A DNA stretch of 64,000 bases, taken from Bacteroidetes bacterium GWF2_41_31. Lineage in GTDB: Bacteria > Bacteroidota > Bacteroidia > Bacteroidales > F082. Below the pieces are notes generated by a model. It worked only from the letters and a program-made list of their open reading frames with translations, searched no databases and was not told the origin of the DNA. Below, piece after piece: positions 33,956 to 43,798 of this stretch. Each line of letters begins with the position of its first letter. The first letter of the stretch is position 1. The stretch is from the NCBI GenBank assembly GCA_001769215.1, contig MEOL01000030.1, positions 62,001 to 126,000 of the forward strand, read 5' to 3'. Position numbers and translations under genes: made by a program.

Positions 33956-34603
33956 TTATATGATCACCAACTTGTGCCTGATGGCATAGGCCAACAAAGA
34001 AATCGCATTCTTGCATCCTGTTTTGGCAAGCAGGTTCGATTTGTGACCTACTACGGTACGCTCGCTGATGTACAGCACATCGGCAATCTGCTTGTTGCTT
34101 AAACCTTCTGATAGCAATTGCAGGATTTCTTTTTCACGTGCGGTGAATTTAACCTCATCATCCTGGTGTTTTTCCTCCGTGGTTACACGTTTAGTGAAAA
34201 AATTGAAAAGCTCTTCACTGTAGTAGGCTCCGCCATTCATCACTGTTTTGATGGCTTTGTCGAGGGTGTCTTTATTAATATTTTTAATCAGAAATCCCCT
34301 GATACCTGCATCAATCATGCTCTGGACATAATCATCATCATTGAACATAGTCAGGGCAATAATTTTAAGCCCCGGATTTTCTTTCATGGCAATGGCCGTG
34401 GCATCAATTCCCGACATCACCGGCATTTCAATGTCCATCAACACAACATCCGCAGGGGTTGTGCGGATTAAATCCAGGAACTCCTGCCCGTTGGCTGCTT
34501 CGCCAACGATGTGGACATAAGGCAATTTACCAAGTACCATTTTTAGTCCGTTCCGAAAAATCTCGTGATCGTCAACAATAATGATTTTGATGGCTTCTTC
34601 CAT
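33956..34603 (-). CDS. NarL/FixJ-type response regulator
   Basis: A 215-residue two-component response regulator with a receiver domain (acidic pair D11-D12, phosphorylation site D57 in VVLMDIEMP, conserved Thr in LTMFNDDDY and Lys in LIKN) and a LuxR-type HTH (about 150-210, TAREKEILQLLSEGLSNKQIADVLYISERTVVGHKSNLL). The start used is the ATG at 34601-34603, giving MEEAIKIIIVDDHE; an in-frame start ten codons upstream would overlap the -7 element. Its likely partner is the HisKA_3 kinase encoded immediately upstream. Confidence 0.92.
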   Translation of the reverse strand: MEEAIKIIIVDDHEIFRNGLKMVLGKLPYVHIVGEAANGQEFLDLIRTTPADVVLMDIEMPVMSGIDATAIAMKENPGLKIIALTMFNDDDYVQSMIDAGIRGFLIKNINKDTLDKAIKTVMNGGAYYSEELFNFFTKRVTTEEKHQDDEVKFTAREKEILQLLSEGLSNKQIADVLYISERTVVGHKSNLLAKTGCKNAISLLAYAIRHKLVII

Positions 34604-34621
34604 GAAGGATCTTGTGAATGG

Positions 34622-34629
34622 CAAAAATA
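34622..34629 (-). promoter_or_regulatory. Promoter -7 element for the response regulator
   Basis: TATTTTTG on the minus strand between kinase and regulator genes, 19 bases before the regulator ATG. The regulator may therefore be expressed independently of its kinase. Confidence 0.5.
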
Positions 34630-34655
34630 ACAAAGAAAAACGAACTGGATGCGGT

Positions 34656-36755
34656 TTATATCTCGATAATGATTTTAAATCCCTGACCTACCTCACTGCT
34701 GAACTGGCATCTGCCGTTGATTGATTTAATCCGGCTGATAATGCTCTTGAGCCCGATGCCGATTTTTTTATCACTCATAATTTTTTCGGTATTAAAACCG
34801 ATGCCATTGTCCTTGAATTCAACCCTGATTTTTCCCTCGTTGGCTTCAATATTGATGCTGATGAGAGTAGCTTTTGCGTGTTTAATGGTGTTGTTGATCA
34901 GTTCACTGATGACCCGGAAAAGGATGAGCTGAATATTTTTATCCATGGTTTGATCCACCCCGACGGAATTAAATTCAATTTTGATCCGGTTTGTGAGGTT
35001 TATTTTGTTGCAAAAGGCCTGGATGGCTTTTACTACTCCATATTCATGAATGACTCTGGGCATCAGGTTGTTTGATATTTCTCGAGTGCTTGAAACCGCT
35101 TCATCTATGATTTCGTTCACCTGTTTGATATAGGATGCTTTTTCTTCTTCCGAAGTATGTGCATCAGCCAATTCGCCTACATACAATTTGACGGTCGATA
35201 ACATGGGACCTAAACCATCGTGCATATCTTTTGAAAAACGTTCCCTTTCACGTTCTTCGGTCTGAATTACAGCGCTTAGTACTTTTCGTTCCAATTCGTT
35301 ACGCATCTTCAGGTTACGCGAAATACTCAGTACCACGCTTTGCTGGTTAAAATCCAACAACCTGCTGTTGATTTCAACCGGGATGAGGTTACCTGTTTTG
35401 GTGATATACTCTGAATCGAAAATCAAACTACCCGAACGTACTAACTGGTTTCTGTTTTCCAGAAACTTTTGACCAAATTTGGCAGGTTTTAAATCCAGGA
35501 TATTCATTTCCAATAACTCTTCTCTGGTGTATTCAAGTGTTTCACAGGCCATTTCATTCATTTCGATGATATTCCCCTGCATATCCGAAACCAGCATTTC
35601 GTCGCTGCTGTTGTTGAACAGGGTCCTGAAATTGTATTCACTTTGTCTGAGTGCATCTTTCGCCGACCGCAATTTTATGTTGCTTAACCTAATTGCATTG
35701 AGTAACTTGTGAACACGGCGCGTGGTGGTTAACAGCACCATCAGGATAAACAGGATGGAGATAAGCAAGGCGAAATAAATAGCTGTTATGATGAGGTTTT
35801 TGATCGGGACATACGTCAGCTCCCTGGTGGGGATAATGGCGGCAATGATCAAACCGAATTCATCGTATCGGGCATAGGTTAACAAATATTCCTCATGATT
35901 TGAAGATTTGAAAAGATGACTGCTGCCGGAGGTATCACCAATCATATCGTTGAACCATTCTTCATGCGCAACCGATTGATTGTTGTTCGGGACATCAATG
36001 ATCACCTCACCTTTTTGATCCACGACAAAAATATAACCATTTTGCCCGATTTTTAGTTTCTGCAGAATGCTTCTTAGTTTCTCCAGGTCCTTTTCTTTGT
36101 CTCCAACGTAAAGCATCCCCGCCAGGGTGTCGGAATGGTAAAATGGTTCATACGAAGTGATGTACCAATCATTCACAACATAAGCACGACCTTCGAATAT
36201 TTCCCCTTTCATCATGGCTTTTGCAACAGGAGAATCGTTTGGAATAAAGGTGCCAACAGCAGCATGACCGGAAGTGTTTAATACATTGGTGGAGATGCGT
36301 AGAAATCCCCTGTCGGTTTTCTGAAAAATGGTGGTCGTGCCACCAAATAATTGGTAGGTTTCTTCCGGAAATTCAGTCGATTTGTAAACCAGGTTATTGT
36401 TGCGCATCATGGCAGGAATGGTCACTATGCTGGTATCTAATGTATGCTGATTGATGGCTTCCACCTGAATTTCATTGTCGGAAAATGAAATGGGATTTTG
36501 GAAGAATAACTCATGCGCCACCTTCAGGTTGGTTTTTACTTTTTCAAGCTTGAGTTCCCGCTCGCGTTCAAACATGTAGCGAATGGTGTTCACCTCCAGC
36601 CTCATGTTTTTCTCCGACTGGTTATAAATCTCCTGTTTCGATTTGCTGACAAGCACTACCGTGATGAGGGCAATAGCCACGATGGATCCAATAAATACCG
36701 GATAAAACAATTTAAATTTGATGTAAAGATTGTTGATATTCTTATTTACATCCAT
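34656..36755 (-). CDS. Membrane sensor histidine kinase (Cache-PAS-HisKA_3-HATPase)
   Basis: A 699-residue sensor kinase. A first membrane segment at about 15-35 and a second at about 322-347 bracket a roughly 290-residue periplasmic domain of the Cache type (its second half has GQNGYIFVVDQKGEVIIDVP). A PAS domain follows (about 375-490). The dimerisation box is HisKA_3, with H512 in KDMHDGLGPMLSTVK, and the ATPase domain has LINNTIKHAKAT, DNGIGF and GIGLKSI. HisKA_3 kinases pair with NarL-type regulators, as found next to it. Cache domains bind small ligands such as carboxylates or amino acids; none can be named. Confidence 0.92.
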   Translation of the reverse strand: MDVNKNINNLYIKFKLFYPVFIGSIVAIALITVVLVSKSKQEIYNQSEKNMRLEVNTIRYMFERERELKLEKVKTNLKVAHELFFQNPISFSDNEIQVEAINQHTLDTSIVTIPAMMRNNNLVYKSTEFPEETYQLFGGTTTIFQKTDRGFLRISTNVLNTSGHAAVGTFIPNDSPVAKAMMKGEIFEGRAYVVNDWYITSYEPFYHSDTLAGMLYVGDKEKDLEKLRSILQKLKIGQNGYIFVVDQKGEVIIDVPNNNQSVAHEEWFNDMIGDTSGSSHLFKSSNHEEYLLTYARYDEFGLIIAAIIPTRELTYVPIKNLIITAIYFALLISILFILMVLLTTTRRVHKLLNAIRLSNIKLRSAKDALRQSEYNFRTLFNNSSDEMLVSDMQGNIIEMNEMACETLEYTREELLEMNILDLKPAKFGQKFLENRNQLVRSGSLIFDSEYITKTGNLIPVEINSRLLDFNQQSVVLSISRNLKMRNELERKVLSAVIQTEERERERFSKDMHDGLGPMLSTVKLYVGELADAHTSEEEKASYIKQVNEIIDEAVSSTREISNNLMPRVIHEYGVVKAIQAFCNKINLTNRIKIEFNSVGVDQTMDKNIQLILFRVISELINNTIKHAKATLISINIEANEGKIRVEFKDNGIGFNTEKIMSDKKIGIGLKSIISRIKSINGRCQFSSEVGQGFKIIIEI

Positions 36756-36859
36756 TGGTCAATCGTTAGTAAGCCAGACTCATACATTCTATCCATCTCA
36801 ATTCCATCTTTAGATTTATTTGATGCGATGTGCCTTCCTCATCCCGGTTTTCTCATGAA

Positions 36860-36883
36860 GGAGCTATGTCGCACCATAGCTTC
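36860..36883. promoter_or_regulatory. Hairpin in the leader of the sensor kinase gene
   Basis: AGCTATG (36862-36868) and CATAGCT (36875-36881) form a perfect 7-bp stem with a six-base loop, extended by a wobble and one G-C pair. It lies about 105 bases upstream of the kinase ATG and 24 bases after the msrB promoter-distal end. There is no T run. Confidence 0.35.
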
Positions 36884-36920
36884 GTACTGACTACCACCTA
36901 CCGTCTCTTTTTTAGTAAAA

Positions 36921-37436
36921 CTATTCTTTTTTAAAATCGAGGCTGACAGAGTTTACACAATAGCGCATTCCTGTCGGATTGGGGCCGTCGTTAAAAACGT
37001 GCCCCAAATGACTTTTGCATTGTCCACATTTAATCTCGGTGCGGGACATGCCGTAGCTTTTATCCAAAACTTCCACGATGCTGCTGTCGGCCACCGCCTG
37101 AAAGAAACTCGGCCATCCGGATCCCGAATCAAATTTGGTGTCGGAGTTGAAAAGTTTTGCCCCGCAGGCGGCACAATAATAGGTGCCATCTTCGTGGTGG
37201 TTTACATATTTACCCGAAAAAGCGGGCTCGGTACCACATTGTCTTAAAACACGGTATTGTTCAGGGGAGAGCTCTTTCGACCAGTCCTGTTCCGATTTTG
37301 AATTAGTTTGATTAGTTGTCATTGATGAGTTGGTTTGGGCCGACAGAATTGGTTGAAACAATAAGGCAATGGCCATGATAAAAACCAATCTGTTTAGCGT
37401 TGATTTAGATGTAACTGGTTTATTAATGCGTTGCAT
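36921..37436 (-). CDS. msrB: Exported peptide-methionine (R)-S-oxide reductase
   Basis: A 171-residue MsrB that repairs methionine-R-sulfoxide. Zinc is held by C88, C91, C137 and C140 (YYCAACGAK and IKCGQCKSH). The catalytic cysteine is C160 in [19 protein letters not shown] forms part of the active site. The first about 35 residues are hydrophobic and end near LSAQ, so it is probably exported, a parallel to the secreted glutathione peroxidase at 17 kb. MsrA is not in the window. C67 may serve as resolving cysteine. Confidence 0.94.
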   Translation of the reverse strand: MQRINKPVTSKSTLNRLVFIMAIALLFQPILSAQTNSSMTTNQTNSKSEQDWSKELSPEQYRVLRQCGTEPAFSGKYVNHHEDGTYYCAACGAKLFNSDTKFDSGSGWPSFFQAVADSSIVEVLDKSYGMSRTEIKCGQCKSHLGHVFNDGPNPTGMRYCVNSVSLDFKKE

Positions 37437-37514
37437 AGTAAGTAGGCTTATAAATTGAATTATAAACGGTGCAAACAGAAAAATGGTATTGAAAAACCAG
37501 GCATTTCACGTTTT

Positions 37515-39737
37515 TTAATAAATCATAAACTTGACTCTTGCACCGTCATCACTCACCAACACATAGAGTCCGGGGGCAAACTTTCCAATGTCAATGGAAG
37601 AAATTTGTGATCCCGAAAACATCATTTTACCTGCGGAGTTAAACACCCTCGCATTTATTTTTCTGTTTAGTTTGACCACTTGGCCTGTTGCCGGATTTGG
37701 ATATACTATTAAATAAGGCAAGTCGCCGGTTTCATCAATACTGTTTGGAGCATTGGTAGAACCCGGAGTTGAGGTGGTAAAAAACACCAGGGTAGTATCT
37801 CCATCCGTCATCCGACCATAGCTGACATCCTCTGATTGAACTCCAAAAACAAGTTCATCTAACGCAATCAACTGCAATGAAAATATCCCCACCTCTTCTC
37901 CATCTTTGCTTAGTTTAAAATTGGTATGGTGACTGCCTAATGTTGGATCACCATCGGCCCAAAACAATTCAAATCCGCCAACAGGGATGCTGACATCAGG
38001 CATTTGCCATTTGTTCGGAGAGTCCGGGTTGTCGGTCAGAAAATAATCGCCCAGGAACACAGGTTCACTGTCACCATTGTAAATTTCGACCCAATCGCTA
38101 AAAACGCCGTACTCATCTGCAATAACATGTGCGTTGTCAGCCATCAATTCGTTGATAAAAAGCAAGGGAGTGTCACCGGTGGCAGGGTTTATGATCCTGG
38201 CTTCACAGGGCAAAATCTGTTCCTGTTCCAAACCATCCGTAACGCGAACCTGATAGCTTACCTTGGTCTCTTCTGAAATATCAGTTAAGGTAACAGCGTA
38301 ATTTCCATTCTCTTCATGAACCATTTCTGCTTCTTGAATTTCTCCATCATTTAAAGAATACAATACCGCAACCATCTCCGCTACTGTTTGTACATCTACA
38401 AAAGCGGTTATCCTGATCTGTTGACCCGATTCACGTTTATGCCGGATATATTTAATCACAGGGGCCATGCTGGTATTTTCGAGTTGAGCATTCATCGAAG
38501 TAACCCTTTCATTCAGGTAAGGGTAAAGTCCTTTCTTTACGTGAGCTCCAGTAGACTCGTTGTAAGAACGTAAAAAGTCGTCATACGAATAACCATAATC
38601 GAGTGGATAAAAAGGATCATCAGCAACGTAAGGGGCTATCATGTTTTTCCTGATTTCAATACTTTGTATAAGCGAATCTATATTGATTGCCCTGTTAATC
38701 AATGCGTCAGCATAGAACGTGAATTGTTTTCTGAGTTCAGGATTGTCCACCAGACGTGTATAAAGGGGTCTGGGTTCGCCCTCAGGTTGCCAGTTGTAGA
38801 TATCGCGCGTAGCCCAATCGATATTGAACCAATCGATTCCAAAGGTGTTGTCCACATCGTAAGGAATAAACTCCATCTTGCCTGTAGCCGTGTTGTGGTA
38901 GATATAATAATTGTTTTTGTTGTAAATATATCCATCCCAGTCGCCGCAATACAGGTCGGCAGCAATGATCTTTAAGTAGTCATAGGTGTTGAAGACTTCA
39001 TCCAACTGACAAATCAGGTGATTTTCGGCCGCGTTGTTCACAATGTTGATCAGGTTGGACAGATCAGTATAATCGTCAGATTCTTCATTTGTTTTTAGTT
39101 CGTAAACCCTTCGGTCACCGGCTTCCAGTTTATAGTCGTTCGGATTAGAACTGATATAATCCAAATCGGCGGGATAAAGACATTTAAACAAGTTGCCATC
39201 ATTGTTGCCAAATCGCGATAGCACAAACTCCTCGTCAACATGTTCCACATTGATATAAAGTCCATGATAGTTTCCATTGATAAACAGCCTGACATGGTTG
39301 GCTCGGGGAGCGGGAACATCAAATTTTCGCAGGATATCCCACATGACTTTCGATCGCATTATGGTTGGATCGTTGTGTTCACCGTTCAGATTTATCTTTT
39401 CAACGCCATAATATTTTTCCCCTTTCAGAAAAGTATTTAATGAGACTTTGAATGATTTCTTTGCTGAATACCGGGAAGTATTTCCGCGTAAGCGAAAGCC
39501 CACCGGGTTGATGGTATCCAATACGGTTCCGTTGTTAAAGACAAACACGGCATGGAATTCGGTTTCACTTTCAGGATTTTCATAAATCCAGGTGAGCGTA
39601 TCAGGGTCAATGGTGATGTCTATGCGCGGAACAACGGTGTCGATATACAAGGGGCCATTTTCAGGAAAAAATCCTTGGGCCAACATCAATTGAGCAATAA
39701 AGAGGCTAAGAAACCAACTACATAAAATCTTTTTCAT
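37515..39737 (-). CDS. Secreted CotH-kinase-family protein with lamin-tail and T9SS domains
   Basis: A 740-residue exported protein. Signal peptide 1-20 (ending MLAQ). The CotH protein-kinase-like domain spans about 35-390, with RLRGNTSRYSAKKSFKV, HGLYINVEHVDEEFV, GDWDGYIYNKNNYYIY and the metal/catalytic FIPYDVDNTFG. A Fn3-like segment (about 420-525) is followed by a lamin-tail domain (about 527-640, FINELMADN to EVGIFSL), and the last 70 residues form a T9SS sorting domain (YLIVYPNPATGQVVKL). CotH of Bacillus phosphorylates spore coat proteins; secreted Bacteroidota members have no known substrate. A near-consensus TACCTTTA lies upstream on the minus strand. Confidence 0.87.
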   Translation of the reverse strand: MKKILCSWFLSLFIAQLMLAQGFFPENGPLYIDTVVPRIDITIDPDTLTWIYENPESETEFHAVFVFNNGTVLDTINPVGFRLRGNTSRYSAKKSFKVSLNTFLKGEKYYGVEKINLNGEHNDPTIMRSKVMWDILRKFDVPAPRANHVRLFINGNYHGLYINVEHVDEEFVLSRFGNNDGNLFKCLYPADLDYISSNPNDYKLEAGDRRVYELKTNEESDDYTDLSNLINIVNNAAENHLICQLDEVFNTYDYLKIIAADLYCGDWDGYIYNKNNYYIYHNTATGKMEFIPYDVDNTFGIDWFNIDWATRDIYNWQPEGEPRPLYTRLVDNPELRKQFTFYADALINRAINIDSLIQSIEIRKNMIAPYVADDPFYPLDYGYSYDDFLRSYNESTGAHVKKGLYPYLNERVTSMNAQLENTSMAPVIKYIRHKRESGQQIRITAFVDVQTVAEMVAVLYSLNDGEIQEAEMVHEENGNYAVTLTDISEETKVSYQVRVTDGLEQEQILPCEARIINPATGDTPLLFINELMADNAHVIADEYGVFSDWVEIYNGDSEPVFLGDYFLTDNPDSPNKWQMPDVSIPVGGFELFWADGDPTLGSHHTNFKLSKDGEEVGIFSLQLIALDELVFGVQSEDVSYGRMTDGDTTLVFFTTSTPGSTNAPNSIDETGDLPYLIVYPNPATGQVVKLNRKINARVFNSAGKMMFSGSQISSIDIGKFAPGLYVLVSDDGARVKFMIY

Positions 39738-39805
39738 GCTGGTATTTTTTTTTGTAAAGGTACGGTTTTAATAGTTTTGAGCGTGTTTTTTTAATGTGCT
39801 TTCCG

Positions 39806-39813
39806 TATGTTTG
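39806..39813 (+). promoter_or_regulatory. Promoter -7 element for purine nucleoside phosphorylase
   Basis: TATGTTTG, with a GTTTTTTT stretch about 16-19 bases upstream as a possible -33. It sits after the in-frame ATG at 39794, which argues for the later start at 39830. Confidence 0.6.
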
Positions 39814-39829
39814 CATAAAACTGAATGTT

Positions 39830-40642
39830 ATGATGCAAAAGATAAATGAAGCAGTTGCTTATTTGCAAAAACAGGACGTAGGAAGTCCAAAAATTGGTAT
39901 TGTCCTGGGAACAGGATTGGGGGGAATGGTAAAGAATGTCGTCATCAGCCACGACATCCACTACCGCGATATTCCACATTTTCCTGAATCGACGGTTGAA
40001 TCCCACTCCGGGAAATTGATTTTTGGCTCCATGAATGGAAAACAGGTGGTGGTCATGAATGGTCGTTTTCACTTCTATGAAGGTTACAGTTTTGATCAAA
40101 TCACTTTTGGTATCAGGGTGATGAAGCTATTGGGCGTTGATACCTTGCTGGTTTCCAATGCTGCCGGAGCCATCAACACCACCTTTAAACCGGCTTCTTT
40201 AATGCTGATCGATGACCACATTAACATGCTGCCGGGCAATCCGTTGGTAGGTAAGAACCTGGACGAACTGGGCACCCGTTTTCCGGATATGAGCGCTCCT
40301 TATGATGCTGGGTTAATGGCTAAAATGGAGCAGATCGCCACCGAAGAATCCATCGAACTGAACAAAGGTGTTTATGTTGCATGGATAGGGCCCAGCCTGG
40401 AAACCAGGGCCGAGTACCGATTTATTAAAACCATGGGCGCCGATGCGGTTGGAATGTCCACCGTTCCCGAGGTGATTGTTGCCCGGCACATGGACATGAA
40501 AGTATTGGCGATTTCAGTGATTACCGATTTGTGTGACCCCGACAACCTGAAACCAGGCAATATTAATGACATTCTGGCCAATGCAGCCCTGGCGGAAAAA
40601 GATCTGGTTAAACTCTTTACGAGGCTGGTGTTATCATTGTAG
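39830..40642 (+). CDS. Purine-nucleoside phosphorylase (trimeric type)
   Basis: A 270-residue enzyme that phosphorolyses inosine and guanosine for purine salvage. Motifs are GIVLGTGLGG (phosphate loop), YEGYSFDQITFGIRVMKLLG, LVSNAAGAIN, GPSLETRAEYRF with the base-site Glu, and the Asn-to-Asp region ITDLCDPDN. Length matches the trimeric PNP family. Two consecutive ATG codons (39830 and 39833) follow the promoter; the first is used. Downstream, an acyl-CoA ligase gene has its own -7 element. Confidence 0.93.
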   Translation: MMQKINEAVAYLQKQDVGSPKIGIVLGTGLGGMVKNVVISHDIHYRDIPHFPESTVESHSGKLIFGSMNGKQVVVMNGRFHFYEGYSFDQITFGIRVMKLLGVDTLLVSNAAGAINTTFKPASLMLIDDHINMLPGNPLVGKNLDELGTRFPDMSAPYDAGLMAKMEQIATEESIELNKGVYVAWIGPSLETRAEYRFIKTMGADAVGMSTVPEVIVARHMDMKVLAISVITDLCDPDNLKPGNINDILANAALAEKDLVKLFTRLVLSL

Positions 40643-40666
40643 ATTTTTTAAATCTTCAAATTGTTG

Positions 40667-40674
40667 TATCTTTG
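40667..40674 (+). promoter_or_regulatory. Promoter -7 element for the acyl-CoA ligase
   Basis: TATCTTTG, 20 bases before the ATG at 40694. Confidence 0.5.
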
Positions 40675-40693
40675 TGAATCTATTTTGTAATTT

Positions 40694-42352
40694 ATGGAAC
40701 TTCATTTATCCCTGACTCTTCCCGGGCTATTTCAACGGTCTGTCGACAAGTTTTCTGATTTTCCGTTTCTTTCCTTTGTGGATGAGACCCCCATTACGTA
40801 CGGTCAGGCAAATATAAAAGTGCTTGCTGTGCAAAGCATGCTTCAGCAAATCGGATTAAAACATGGCGATCGTGTGGCTTTGTTAAGCACCAACATGCCA
40901 AATTGGGGAATCACTTACCTGGCTATTACCGGAATGGGAGCTGTGGTAGTTCCACTATTGCCTGATTTTACCCCGGAAGAAATCAAAAATGTGTTGGAAC
41001 ACTCGGAAGCTGTAGCCATCTTCGTGTCTTCAGGGCTGAGAAACAAAATTGCCGATTTTAATGGGAATCACCTTAAAAGCACGGTGCTTATCGATGACTT
41101 TTCTGTGATTAGTTCCCACCATCTTACGGTCGAATTTAAATTGGACAATAGACCCGGATTTAATTATCAGGTAGCGGAAAATGATCTGGCAGCCATCATC
41201 TACACATCTGGCACCACAGGGAAAAGCAAGGGAGTGATGCTCTCGCACCGAAATATCTGTTTTACCGCTGTCAAAGGACGTACCATCCAGGCCATTGGCC
41301 ACAATGACCGCATGTTGTCGGTATTACCACTGTCGCATACTTACGAAAACACCATTGGTTTTATACTACCCATGGTTGGGGGTGCGGCTATTTATTATCT
41401 TACAAAACTGCCCACACCGGCAGTATTATTGCCAGCACTTAAACAGGTAAGACCAACGGCCATGTTAACGGTGCCATTGATTATTGAAAAAATTTACAAA
41501 TCAAAAATACTACCTGCATTTAATGAAAAATGGGCAACCCGTGTACTGTATCGAATTCCGGTGTTGCGTAAAAAACTCAATGTGTTCGCCGGAAAAAAAC
41601 TCATGCGCACCTTTGGTGGTGAGTTAAAATTTTTTGGAATTGGTGGTGCCAAACTCAGCGGAACTGTTGAGCGCTTTCTGATAGAAGCTAAGTTTCCATA
41701 TGCCATCGGGTATGGCCTCACCGAGACAGCTCCTCTCTTGGCAGGCGTGGCTCCCTTCGCAGGAAAATGGCAGTCAACCGGGCCTGCTATGGAAGGGGTA
41801 GAACTTAAAATTGTTAATAGGGATCGTTGGACCGGAGAAGGCGAAATATGGGCCAAAGGACCGAACGTGATGATGGGCTATTACAAAGAACCTATCCTTA
41901 CGAAGGAGGTACTCACAAAAGACGGTTGGTTCAAAACCGGAGATCTGGGTTTGATCGACACAAACGGGTATCTTTTTATTAAAGGGCGCAGCAAAAACGT
42001 GATTATCGGCGCCGGTGGTGAAAACATCTTTCCCGAGGACATTGAGTCTATTATCAATAATTTCAGGTTTGTAGTAGAGTCGGTTGTGGTGGAACAAAAG
42101 GGAAAACTGGTGGCGCTGGTTCACTTTAACCGGGAAGAAATTGAACAACAATATCGCTATATGAAAGATGAGGTAACCTCGTATGTGGAAGCCAAATGCG
42201 ATGAATTAAAAGTGGAATTGCAAGATTATGTCAATCAACAAGTAAATAAATTCTCTAAAATCCAGTTGGTAGTTGTGCATGCAGACCCGTTTCAGAAAAC
42301 AGCCACTCAGAAAATAAAAAGGTTTTTGTATACCCAGCCTCCTTTGGAGTGA
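40694..42352 (+). CDS. AMP-forming long-chain acyl-CoA ligase family protein
   Basis: A 552-residue ANL-superfamily enzyme that activates a fatty acid via acyl-AMP to acyl-CoA, or possibly to acyl-ACP. Motifs are YTSGTTGKSKGVMLSH (from about residue 169), GYGLTETAPLLAG (about 337), FKTGDLG (about 413) and the GRSKNVIIGAGGENIFPEDIE hinge; the catalytic Lys near the end is in TATQKIKRFLY. It is shorter than long-chain ligases of E. coli (FadD, 561) by little, so is full length. Chain length preference is unknown. Confidence 0.9.
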   Translation: MELHLSLTLPGLFQRSVDKFSDFPFLSFVDETPITYGQANIKVLAVQSMLQQIGLKHGDRVALLSTNMPNWGITYLAITGMGAVVVPLLPDFTPEEIKNVLEHSEAVAIFVSSGLRNKIADFNGNHLKSTVLIDDFSVISSHHLTVEFKLDNRPGFNYQVAENDLAAIIYTSGTTGKSKGVMLSHRNICFTAVKGRTIQAIGHNDRMLSVLPLSHTYENTIGFILPMVGGAAIYYLTKLPTPAVLLPALKQVRPTAMLTVPLIIEKIYKSKILPAFNEKWATRVLYRIPVLRKKLNVFAGKKLMRTFGGELKFFGIGGAKLSGTVERFLIEAKFPYAIGYGLTETAPLLAGVAPFAGKWQSTGPAMEGVELKIVNRDRWTGEGEIWAKGPNVMMGYYKEPILTKEVLTKDGWFKTGDLGLIDTNGYLFIKGRSKNVIIGAGGENIFPEDIESIINNFRFVVESVVVEQKGKLVALVHFNREEIEQQYRYMKDEVTSYVEAKCDELKVELQDYVNQQVNKFSKIQLVVVHADPFQKTATQKIKRFLYTQPPLE

Positions 42353-42520
42353 AAGATTACATGGAGTTGTAAGCTGAGACCGGGGAATATTCAGAATCGA
42401 GGAAGAGGAGTTAAATCGTTACCCCTTACATTTTCCTTGGTCATTTTCGCCTCCTGCAGGTTGAATTGACCCATTGAAAAATAGCAATAAAATCATAACC
42501 CGTTATAACCGAATGTTTTC

Positions 42521-43663
42521 ATGAAAAAAAATAACATCGTGGTTCTTGGCGCAGGTCTGGTGGGGAAACCCATCGCCGTTGATTTAGCACAGGACGCCAA
42601 TTATTTCGTCACCCTGGTAGATATTAATCCACCCTCACAAGTATTGACCGATCGCTATGGAATTAAATTGGTTTTGGCCGACCTAAGTAAAAAATCACAG
42701 GTGGTTGCCGCGGTTCAGGACGCTGATTTTGTGGTCAACGCAGTTCCCGGTTTTATGGGATTTAATGTTTTAAAACAGGTGATTGAAGCCGGGAAAGATG
42801 CAGTAGACATCGCTTTTTATCCTGAAAATCCAATGGATTTGGATGAATTGGCCAAAAAACAAGGGGTCAGGGTAATTTGTGATATGGGAGTTGCGCCAGG
42901 TATGAGCCACTTGTTGGTAGGCCATTTCGCCAATCAGCTCGATCACGTGGAACGTGTGGATATTTTCGTAGGAGGCTTGCCAAAAATACGTACCCAGCCT
43001 TGGGAATACAAAGCCGTGTTTTCACCGGTGGATGTGTTGGAAGAGTACACGCGTCCGGCACGTTTGGTAGAGCATGGTCAAATGGTGATAAAGCCGGCAC
43101 TCACTGAGGTGGAAAACCTGGAATTTAACGGATTGGGTACTTTGGAAGCTTTTAACAGCGATGGACTGCGATCGTTGGTTTACACTTTGAAAGCGGATGT
43201 GATGCGTGAAAAAACCTTGCGATACCCCGGCTATACGGCTAAAGTGAAGTTATTGGCTGATGCCGGTTTTTTTAATCCTGTGAAAATGAGGGTAGGAGGC
43301 ATTGAGATTTCACCCTTGTCGCTGACTTCGCAATTGCTGTTCGATCAATGGAAACTCCATGAAGGTGAAGAAGATATGACCATCATGAGGATTGTAGTGG
43401 AAGGCAGTATGAACAGTGTCCGACATCAATTTGTAAGCGATTTGCACGATGAATATGATCCCATCTCAAATGTGCATAGCATGGCACGTACTACTGGTTA
43501 TGCCGCTTCGGTGGCGTTGAGGTGGTTAATGAGTTCAGTAACGATGAAAAAGGGCATCACATTGCCCGAAAAACTGGCATTGGAAGTTGGTTCAGTCGAC
43601 TTTATTTTAGCCGGTTTGGCTGAAAGAAATGTGAATTACAAATTCACACACAGGCTGTTGTAA
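42521..43663 (+). CDS. Saccharopine dehydrogenase family oxidoreductase
   Basis: A 380-residue NAD(P)-dependent enzyme with an N-terminal Rossmann fold (VLGAGLVGKPIAVDL, residues 8-22) and a saccharopine-dehydrogenase/lysine-dehydrogenase C-terminal domain (MGVAPGMSHLLVG, then GLGTLEAFNSDGLRSLV and MRIVVEGSMN). Such proteins act in lysine degradation (lysine 6-dehydrogenase or saccharopine reductase) or on related amino acids. No lysine-pathway partner is adjacent. It is an isolated gene: 168 bases of non-coding DNA precede it and 135 follow. Confidence 0.83.
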   Translation: MKKNNIVVLGAGLVGKPIAVDLAQDANYFVTLVDINPPSQVLTDRYGIKLVLADLSKKSQVVAAVQDADFVVNAVPGFMGFNVLKQVIEAGKDAVDIAFYPENPMDLDELAKKQGVRVICDMGVAPGMSHLLVGHFANQLDHVERVDIFVGGLPKIRTQPWEYKAVFSPVDVLEEYTRPARLVEHGQMVIKPALTEVENLEFNGLGTLEAFNSDGLRSLVYTLKADVMREKTLRYPGYTAKVKLLADAGFFNPVKMRVGGIEISPLSLTSQLLFDQWKLHEGEEDMTIMRIVVEGSMNSVRHQFVSDLHDEYDPISNVHSMARTTGYAASVALRWLMSSVTMKKGITLPEKLALEVGSVDFILAGLAERNVNYKFTHRLL

Positions 43664-43798
43664 AAAAAGTTCGGTTTGATTGCCAGGTGAATGTGAGCAT
43701 TTTTATTGATCTATTTGGGAATCATCACTTAGAAATTTAATCATATCTAACCATTCATCCTCTTACTAACTTGCATATCACTACCTAACTATCCTAAA

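Noticed and set aside
39794-39829. Longer N-terminus for purine nucleoside phosphorylase from the ATG at 39794
   Set aside because: It would overlap the TATGTTTG promoter element and adds 12 residues not expected in the family.
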